Part shown: positions 58,328 to 64,000 of the stretch, one piece after another | How positions within the stretch are numbered: position 1 is the first letter of the stretch | Layout of the letters: each line of letters starts with the position of its first letter | Assembly (NCBI GenBank): GCA_963811365.1 | Contig: CAWEQW010000008.1 | Location: forward strand, 62,001-126,000 | Reading direction: 5' to 3' | Length of the DNA stretch: 64,000 nt | Origin: CAWEQW01 sp963811365 | GTDB lineage: Bacteria; Actinomycetota; Actinomycetes; Propionibacteriales; Nocardioidaceae | Position numbers and translations under genes: made by a program | The notes under the pieces: model-generated | What the model saw: only the letters and a program-made list of their open reading frames with translations | What the model was told of the DNA's origin: nothing | Database searches by the model: none

Positions 58328-58355
58328 GGGCGACGCCGTACGCCGACGCGGCACG

Positions 58356-58412
58356 CCCCTTCCCACGACGGGCCTGCGCTTCCCACGAGGTGCACGTCGT
58401 GGGAAGCGCAGG
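58356..58412. repeat. Dispersed palindromic intergenic repeat, copy 2, with perfect hairpin
   Basis: Contains CCTGCGCTTCCCACGA, an 8-base loop, then its exact reverse complement (58373-58412), so a 16-bp stem forms. The whole 57 bases match the reverse complement of 34791-34847 at 46 of 57 positions. It lies 50 bases after the ftsQ stop and may end the murD-ftsQ transcript. Confidence 0.75.
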
Positions 58413-58461
58413 TCCGGCTGCATCCCGTGGTGAAACGCCCCCGCAGGGCAGGGGCCGCGGC

Positions 58462-59217
58462 TCAGCGGCGGATGACCGGCTGCCCCGGGACGCTCACGTC
58501 GTAGTACGCGGCGCGGTGCTGGAGCAGCGCGCCGATCACCCGCGCCTTGTCGCCCGACTGCTCCGCGCTGCCCCACAGGATGTCGCGGCCGTCGTGGAGG
58601 TGCAGCGTGATCGAGTCGACGGTGTGCACGTCGACGAAGCCCACCCGCCGCGCGACCGCCGCGGGGAGCGCCGCCGCGACCTTGGCCGCCTCGGCGAGCG
58701 CGTCGCGACGGGTCCGGCTGCCGCTGTGCACCACCGGGAGCCCGGCCGGGCGGCGCGCGGCGTGGTGGAACAGCATGCCGTGCTCGTCGAGGGCCGAGAA
58801 GCCGCCGGCGCGCGGCACCACGGCGACCGGGACGCGCTCGTGCACGTCGATGCGGATCCGGTCCGGCCAGGCCCGCGAGACGTCGGCGCTGCGCACGAAG
58901 GGCAGTCGCTCGACCCGGGTGGCCACCGCCGCGAGGTCCGCGGTGGCCAGCGCGTTGCCGACCGGCACGTCTGCTGCCCGGCGGACCAGGGTGGCGTCCC
59001 CGGCCGGGGCCCCGGTCACCGTCGCGCCGGCGACCGCGAGCACCGAGGAGAACAGCAGCAGCCAGACCGTGCCGGCGAGCACCGCGACGACAAGCAGCAG
59101 CACGAGCAGCCGTCGCCAGGCCAGCCACCGGCGCGCCCACTGGCGGCGGGCGAACCGGCGTCGAGCGAGCCGCACGGTGCGCTCGTCGGACGGCGGAGGA
59201 ACCGTGCTAGTGCCCAT
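58462..59217 (-). CDS. ftsQ: Cell division protein FtsQ
   Basis: 251 residues from ATG 59217. Basic cytoplasmic start (RLARRRFARRQWARRW), one membrane helix (LLVLLLVVAVLAGTVWLLLF), then a POTRA domain (VTGAPAGDATLVRRAADVPV) and the FtsQ domain (VERLPFVRSADVSRAWPDRI, VHERVPVAVVPRAGG). It links the FtsZ ring to septal wall synthesis through FtsB/FtsL. The start overlaps the murC stop. Confidence 0.93.
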   Translation of the reverse strand: MGTSTVPPPSDERTVRLARRRFARRQWARRWLAWRRLLVLLLVVAVLAGTVWLLLFSSVLAVAGATVTGAPAGDATLVRRAADVPVGNALATADLAAVATRVERLPFVRSADVSRAWPDRIRIDVHERVPVAVVPRAGGFSALDEHGMLFHHAARRPAGLPVVHSGSRTRRDALAEAAKVAAALPAAVARRVGFVDVHTVDSITLHLHDGRDILWGSAEQSGDKARVIGALLQHRAAYYDVSVPGQPVIRR

Positions 59218-60646
59218 CGTCGCCCCCTTCGCCGGCGCGCTCGGCCAGCAGCTCCAGCACCTCGGGCCCGACCAGGGTGACGTCCCCGGCGCCCAGCGTG
59301 AGCACCACGTCGCCGGGTCCGGCCCGGTCCACGAGCCGGGCGGGCACGGCGGACCAGGACGGCTCGAACAGCACCCGGTCGGCAGGCAGCGGGACGTGCG
59401 AGGCGACGAGCGCCCCGTTGACCCCGGGCTCGGGGTCCTCACGTGCGACGTACACGTCCATCACCACGACCTCGTCGGCGGCGCCGAGCGCCTCGCCCAT
59501 GGCGGTGCCGAAGATCCGGGTCCGGGAGACGAGGTGCGGCTGGAAGGCGACCACGACCCGGCCGTGCCCGGCGATCGAGCGGGCGGCCTGCAGGTCGCCG
59601 GCGATCTCCTTGGGGTGGTGCGCGTAGCTGTCGTAGACCCGCACGCCGGCCACCTCGCCCTTGAGCTCCATGCGCCGGCGGGTGCCGGTGAAGCTCTCCA
59701 GCCCGCGGCGGAGGTCGGCGAAGGAGTACCCGAGCTCGAGGCCGGCGGCCAGCGCGGCCAGCGCGTCGAGGACGTAGTGCCGCCCGGGGATCTGCAGCGA
59801 GACCGGCCCGAGCCGGCGACCGCGGTCCACCACCTCGAACGTCGACGTGGAGCCGGCGAACGACACCTCCTCGGCGCGCAGGTCGGCGCCCTCGGCCTCC
59901 CCCACGCCGACGACGGTGAGCCCGCGCGACCGGGCGGGCTCGGCCAGCGCGGCGGCGCCCGGGTCGTCCAGGCAGACGACGAGGAAGCCGTCGGGGGCGA
60001 CGTGGCCGACGAACTCGTCGAACGCCGCCCGGTAGGCCTGCTCCGTGCCGTAGTTGTCGAGGTGGTCGGCCTCCACGTTCGTGACGAGGGCCGCGAACGG
60101 TGCGTAGACGAGGAACGCGCCGTCGCTCTCGTCGGCCTCCGCGACGAACAGGTCCCCGCTTCCGTCGTGGGCGTTGGAGCCGGTCTCGTTGAGCTCCCCG
60201 CCGATGGCGAAGGAGGGGTCGGCGCCGCAGTGCTGGAGCGCGACGGTGAGCAGCGACGTGGTCGTGGTCTTGCCGTGCGTGCCGGCGACCGCGACCACGG
60301 TCCGGCCCTGCATCACCGACTCCAGCGCGGCCGAGCGCGGCAGCAGCCGCAGCCCCTGCCGACGGGCCTCCAGCACCTCGGGGTTGTCCTCGCGGACCGC
60401 CGTGGAGACCACGAGCGTGTCGACGTGGCGGACGTGGGCGGCGTCGTGGCCGACGTGGCAGGTGGCACCGCGGGCCCGGAGCGCGTCGAGCGCCCGGGAC
60501 TCCCTGGCGTCGCTGCCGGTGACGGCGACTCCCCGGTCGAGCATGATCCGGGCGATGCCGGACAGCCCGGCGCCACCGATGCCGACGAAGTGCACCCGCC
60601 CGAGCCGGTCCGCGGGCAGCAGCTCCTCGGGGACGGGGACCCTCAC
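59207..60646 (-). CDS. murC: UDP-N-acetylmuramate--L-alanine ligase
   Basis: 479 residues from GTG 60646 in a GTGA overlap with murG. N-terminal UDP-binding VHFVGIGGAGLSGIARIM; ATP loop VVAVAGTHGKTTTTSLL; EADESDGAFL; NVEADHLDNYG; DSYAHHPKEI. Typical MurC length. First amino-acid addition to UDP-MurNAc in the cytoplasm. Confidence 0.96.
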   Translation of the reverse strand: MRVPVPEELLPADRLGRVHFVGIGGAGLSGIARIMLDRGVAVTGSDARESRALDALRARGATCHVGHDAAHVRHVDTLVVSTAVREDNPEVLEARRQGLRLLPRSAALESVMQGRTVVAVAGTHGKTTTTSLLTVALQHCGADPSFAIGGELNETGSNAHDGSGDLFVAEADESDGAFLVYAPFAALVTNVEADHLDNYGTEQAYRAAFDEFVGHVAPDGFLVVCLDDPGAAALAEPARSRGLTVVGVGEAEGADLRAEEVSFAGSTSTFEVVDRGRRLGPVSLQIPGRHYVLDALAALAAGLELGYSFADLRRGLESFTGTRRRMELKGEVAGVRVYDSYAHHPKEIAGDLQAARSIAGHGRVVVAFQPHLVSRTRIFGTAMGEALGAADEVVVMDVYVAREDPEPGVNGALVASHVPLPADRVLFEPSWSAVPARLVDRAGPGDVVLTLGAGDVTLVGPEVLELLAERAGEGGDDGH

Positions 60647-61719
60647 GCGGCGGCCGCCAGGATGATCCGGGCGAGCTGCTCGTCGGCGTCGCGCGGGATC
60701 AGGTCCGCGGCCGCCGCGGACATCTGCCGAAGCCGGTCGGCGTCGGTGGCGAGCGCGGGCACCGTCGCGGCGACCCACTCCGGGGTGAAGGCGGCGTCGT
60801 CGACCAGCAGGCCGCCGCCGGCCGCCACGACCGGCCGGGCGTTGAGGGCCTGCTCGCCGTTGCCGATCGGGAGCGGCACGAACACCGCGGGGAGCCCGAC
60901 GGCCGCGGTCTCGGTCACCGTGTTGGCCCCCGCCCGGCAGACCACGAGGTCCGCCGCGGCGTAGGCGAGGTCCATCCGGTCGACGTACGGCACCACGACG
61001 TAGCCCGGGTCGCCGGTCTCGGACGTGACGGAGACCTCGCCGTGGGGCCCCGCGACGTGCAGCACCTGCACGCCGGCGTCGCCGAGCGCCCGCCGGCTCG
61101 CGGAGACCGCGTCGTTGAGCCGTCGGGCGCCCTGGGAGCCGCCGGTCACCAGCAGGGTGGGCCGCTCCGGGTCCAGCCCGAAGGTGCGACGCGCCTCCGC
61201 GCGCAGCGCCGGCCGGTCCAGCGTGGAGATCATCCGCCGGATGGGCAGGCCGACATAGTGGGCGTGCCGCATCGGGGTGTCCGGGAAGCTGGTCGCGACG
61301 TGCGTGGTGAACCGGGCGCCGAGCCTGTTGGCGATGCCGGGCAGCGCGTTGCCCTCGTGGATCACCAGCGGCAGCCGGCGTCGGCGGGCCGCCAGGTAGG
61401 CGGGCACACAGACGTACCCACCGAACCCGACCACGACCTCGGGTCGGAGCCGGTCGACGACCTCGAGCGCGGCGCGCACCGAGCGGCCGAGCCGCACGGG
61501 CACCTTCGCCAGGTCGACGGAGGGCCGGCGCGGCAACGGCACCGGGGGGACGAGCTCCAGCGGGTAGCCGGCCTCGGGGACCACGCGGGTCTCGATGCCG
61601 CGTGCGCTGCCGAGCGCGGTCACCTGCACACGGTCGTCGACACGGCGCAGGGCGTCCGCGGTCGCGAGCAGCGGGGAGGTGTGGCCGGCGGTCCCCCCGC
61701 CGGCCAGCAGGACCTTCAT
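60643..61719 (-). CDS. murG: UDP-GlcNAc:lipid I N-acetylglucosaminyltransferase
   Basis: 358 residues. Starts MKVLLAGGGTAGHTSPLLAT (the GGTGGH-type loop), with VVGFGGYVCVPAYLAA, IHEGNALPGIANRL, VTGGSQGARRLNDAV and VCRAGANTVTETAAVGLPA. Converts lipid I to lipid II at the inner membrane face. Lies between ftsW and murC as in the standard cluster. Confidence 0.96.
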   Translation of the reverse strand: MKVLLAGGGTAGHTSPLLATADALRRVDDRVQVTALGSARGIETRVVPEAGYPLELVPPVPLPRRPSVDLAKVPVRLGRSVRAALEVVDRLRPEVVVGFGGYVCVPAYLAARRRRLPLVIHEGNALPGIANRLGARFTTHVATSFPDTPMRHAHYVGLPIRRMISTLDRPALRAEARRTFGLDPERPTLLVTGGSQGARRLNDAVSASRRALGDAGVQVLHVAGPHGEVSVTSETGDPGYVVVPYVDRMDLAYAAADLVVCRAGANTVTETAAVGLPAVFVPLPIGNGEQALNARPVVAAGGGLLVDDAAFTPEWVAATVPALATDADRLRQMSAAAADLIPRDADEQLARIILAAAA

Positions 61720-61776
61720 CGGGCCGCCCCGGTCGGGGGGCTCGCCACGGCCTGGGTCGGGGTGCTCACGGTCTCC

Positions 61777-63045
61777 TCATCGTCCTCGTCGGGCGAGCCC
61801 GCCCCCGGCCGTCACACCGGCCGTCCGGCGTCGCCGGCGCGCCTTGAGGGCGGCCTGGGCACCGGGCTCCGACCTCGCGAACGACACGAGCAGGCCGAGG
61901 GCGAGCAGCGACGGTAGCAGCGCCGACCCGCCGTAGGACACCAGGGGCAGCGGGATGCCGATCACCGGCAGCAGAGCCAGCACCATGCCGATGTTGATCA
62001 TCATCTGGGCGGTCAGCCAGACCGTGATGCCGGCCGCCATGTAGCGCACGAACGGGTCCTTGGTGCGGAGCGCCACCCGGATGCCGGCGTACGCGATGGT
62101 CAAGAACAGCACGAGCACCAGGATCGTGCCGACCAGGCCGAGCTCCTCGCCCAGCACGGCGAAGATGTAGTCGGTGTGCGCCTCGGGCAGCGTGCCCCAC
62201 TTCTGCTGGCTGGCGCCGATGCCCTTGCCGAGGATGCCGCCGCTGGACATCGCGAACAGGCCGTGGGCGGCCTGCCAGCCCGCGCCCTGGTAGTCCTTGA
62301 ACGGGTCCGCGAACGTGGTGAGCCGCTGCAGGCGCTCGGTGTTCGTGGTCGCCAGCCAGAGCGCCAGCACGGACACCGACGTGAGCGCGAAGACGAACAG
62401 GCGGGCGGGTGCGCCGACGATCCAGAGCATCCCGAGCACGATCGCGAACATCACCAGGGCGGTGCCGAGGTCGCCCTGCAGGACGACGAGGGCGGTCACC
62501 GCCCCGGTGACCGGGACCATCGGCACCAAGGTGTGCTTCCAGTCGTCGAGCAGCCTCTCCTTGCGCGCGTAGAGGTCCGCGCACCACAAGATGATCGCCA
62601 GCTTGGCGATCTCCGAGGGCTGCATGGTGAACGGCCCGAGCGCCAGCCAGTTGCGGTTGCCGTTGACGGTGAGGCCGAGACCCGTGCGGGTCAGGTAGAT
62701 CAGCACGGTCGAGACGAGCAGCGCCGGCCAGGCCAGCCTGCGCAGCAGCGCGTGCGGCAGCCGAGAGGCGAGGAACGCCAGCGGGAGCGCGAGACCGACC
62801 CAGGTCAGCTGCTTGAGGAAGACGTGGTAGCTGTCGCCGCCGAAGACCTGGTAGGAGTAGACGCTCGACGCGCTCAGCACCTCCATCAGTCCGATCACCA
62901 GCAGCAGCGACGAGGCCCCGAGGAGCAGGTAGTACGACGTCAGCGGTCGGTCGAGGACGTGGCCCACCGACTGCCTGGTGGCAGCCAGCCAGGCGCCGAG
63001 ACGCGACGACCGTTCGCGGCCCTGGGTGCCTGCTGTCGTCGTCAC
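61777..63045 (-). CDS. ftsW: Lipid II polymerase FtsW (SEDS family)
   Basis: 422 residues from GTG 63045. About ten membrane helices; SEDS hallmarks include NRNWLALGPFTMQPSEIAKLA, VLQGDLGTALVMFAI, KWGTLPEAHTDYIFAVLGEELGL, and GIPLPLVSYGGSALLPSLLALG. It polymerises glycan strands at the septum with a partner penicillin-binding protein. The C-terminal tail is basic (LKARRRRRTAG). Confidence 0.95.
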   Translation of the reverse strand: MTTTAGTQGRERSSRLGAWLAATRQSVGHVLDRPLTSYYLLLGASSLLLVIGLMEVLSASSVYSYQVFGGDSYHVFLKQLTWVGLALPLAFLASRLPHALLRRLAWPALLVSTVLIYLTRTGLGLTVNGNRNWLALGPFTMQPSEIAKLAIILWCADLYARKERLLDDWKHTLVPMVPVTGAVTALVVLQGDLGTALVMFAIVLGMLWIVGAPARLFVFALTSVSVLALWLATTNTERLQRLTTFADPFKDYQGAGWQAAHGLFAMSSGGILGKGIGASQQKWGTLPEAHTDYIFAVLGEELGLVGTILVLVLFLTIAYAGIRVALRTKDPFVRYMAAGITVWLTAQMMINIGMVLALLPVIGIPLPLVSYGGSALLPSLLALGLLVSFARSEPGAQAALKARRRRRTAGVTAGGGLARRGR

Positions 63046-63084
63046 GCTGGTCCTCCCGCGGCGGGCGAGGCGGCCGCCCCCTCC

Positions 63085-64000
63085 TCAGCGTTCGCGCAGG
63101 CGACGCACCGACTCGGCGAAGGCATCCCCGCGAGCACCGTAGTTCGCGAACATGTCCATGGACGCACAGCCCGGGGCGAGCAGCACCGTGTCGCCCGGAC
63201 GCGCCAGGTCAGCCGCCGCTCGGACCACACGGTCCATGACAGAAGTGTCCCCACCATCGACTTCGATCACGGGGACATCGGGCGCGTGTCGCGAAAGCGC
63301 GTGCGCGACGACGTCACGGTCCCGGCCGAGCAGCACGACGCCGCGCAGCCGGTCGCGTACGGCGGTGACCAGGCCGTCGAACGCGGCGCCCTTGGCCAGC
63401 CCGCCGGCCACCCAGACCACGGACTCGTAGGCCTGCAGAGAGGAGGCCGCGGCATGCGGGTTGGTGGCCTTGGAGTCGTCGACGTAGCGCACCTCCCCGA
63501 CCGTGCCGAGGTCGGCGATCCGGTGGCCGGCCGGCCGGAACGAGCGCAGTCCGTCGCGGACGGCCGCGGTCGAGACGCCGTGCGCCCTGGCCAGCGCGGC
63601 GGCCGCCAGCGCGTCGGCGACCACGTGCGGCGCCGGTGAGGCGAGGTCGTCGACACCGCAGAGCTCCGCGGCGCTGTGCCGGCGCTGCTCGATGAAGGCG
63701 CGGTCGCAGAGCATCCCGTCGACGACCCCGAGCATGCCGACGCCCGGCACGCCGAGGGTGAACCCGATCGCCCGGGCCCCGTCCATGACGTCGGCCCCGC
63801 GGACCAGCCGTTCGGTGACCGGGTCCGCGGCGTTGTACACGCAGGCCCGCTGCACCCGCTCGTAGATGCGGCCCTTGTCGGCGGCGTAGTCGGCCATCGA
63901 GGCGTACCAGTCGAGGTGGTCCTCGGCGACGTTGAGCACCGCGGCGGACTCCGCGGACATCGTGTGGGTGTAGTGCAGCTGGAAGCTGGACAGCTCGACC
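63085..64000 (-). CDS. murD: UDP-N-acetylmuramoylalanine--D-glutamate ligase (N-terminus beyond window)
   Basis: The frame is open to the right edge (VELSSFQLHYTHT before the first in-window ATG). Visible Mur ligase features: NVAEDHLDWYASMADYAADK, the HRIADLGTVGEVRYVDDSKATNPHA region with the MurD-specific DDSKATN, VWVAGGLAKGAAFDGL, and LLAPGCASMDMFANYGARG. About 305 C-terminal residues of some 460 are present. Adds D-glutamate to UDP-MurNAc-Ala. Confidence 0.95.
   Translation of the reverse strand, partial: VELSSFQLHYTHTMSAESAAVLNVAEDHLDWYASMADYAADKGRIYERVQRACVYNAADPVTERLVRGADVMDGARAIGFTLGVPGVGMLGVVDGMLCDRAFIEQRRHSAAELCGVDDLASPAPHVVADALAAAALARAHGVSTAAVRDGLRSFRPAGHRIADLGTVGEVRYVDDSKATNPHAAASSLQAYESVVWVAGGLAKGAAFDGLVTAVRDRLRGVVLLGRDRDVVAHALSRHAPDVPVIEVDGGDTSVMDRVVRAAADLARPGDTVLLAPGCASMDMFANYGARGDAFAESVRRLRER

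Overview
The window is chromosomal DNA of a high-GC, Gram-positive actinobacterium, most likely Nocardioides or another member of the Nocardioidaceae. The reasons are the very GC-rich codon use with many GTG starts, the actinobacterial division cluster (murD-ftsW-murG-murC-ftsQ-ftsZ-pgeF-yggS-sepF-yggT-divIVA), a T-box leader in front of a long-type ileS, a DUF222/HNH (13E12-type) relic, and a GPGG-motif small membrane protein. The genus is an inference. I see no tRNA, rRNA, CRISPR, prophage or insertion sequence.

Layout. 1-4.25 kb: left-edge endonuclease/exonuclease/phosphatase gene, a LuxR remnant, a decayed DUF222-HNH gene full of short tandem repeats, and a lone MazF/PemK-like toxin. 4.25-14.5 kb: hrpA helicase, a cysteine-free HesB-like protein, then a two-component system followed by a frameshifted membrane mannosyltransferase and a GT2-GtrA fusion. 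14.5-21.1 kb: Baeyer-Villiger-type monooxygenase with an SDR, a DUF402/acylphosphatase pair, a hydrolase, a glutamine amidotransferase and small membrane proteins.

21.2-42.2 kb is the most interesting part: what looks like a complete choline/glycine-betaine catabolic island. Uptake is by a ProX/ProW/ProV transporter with a fused double permease. Choline oxidation is by a GMC dehydrogenase (BetA-like) and BetB. The first demethylation appears to be done by a non-pyrrolysine MttB/MtgB-family methyltransferase with its own corrinoid protein, a methyl-THF:corrinoid methyltransferase, a 2Fe-2S/ASKHA reductive activator and a DUF1638 protein. This type of module is known mainly from anaerobes. The later demethylations would be by a dimethylglycine/sarcosine dehydrogenase with a dedicated EtfBA. 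One-carbon units would leave through a MetF-like reductase and PurU (10-formyl-THF to formate). Two IclR regulators sit in the island. A shared palindrome (GTTGCG-N5-CGCAAC) recurs upstream of the dehydrogenase-ETF unit, betB, iclR/purU and, in weaker form, metF. A perfect 31-bp palindrome lies between mttB and its divergent IclR operon.

42.2-64 kb is housekeeping: dnaE, a GNAT-chorismate mutase fusion, rluD, lspA, a DksA/TraR-type protein with a Lys/Ala/Pro-rich tail, T-box-controlled ileS, then the division and cell-wall cluster, whose murD runs off the right edge. A 57-bp palindromic intergenic repeat occurs twice, at 34.8 kb and 58.4 kb, in opposite orientation.
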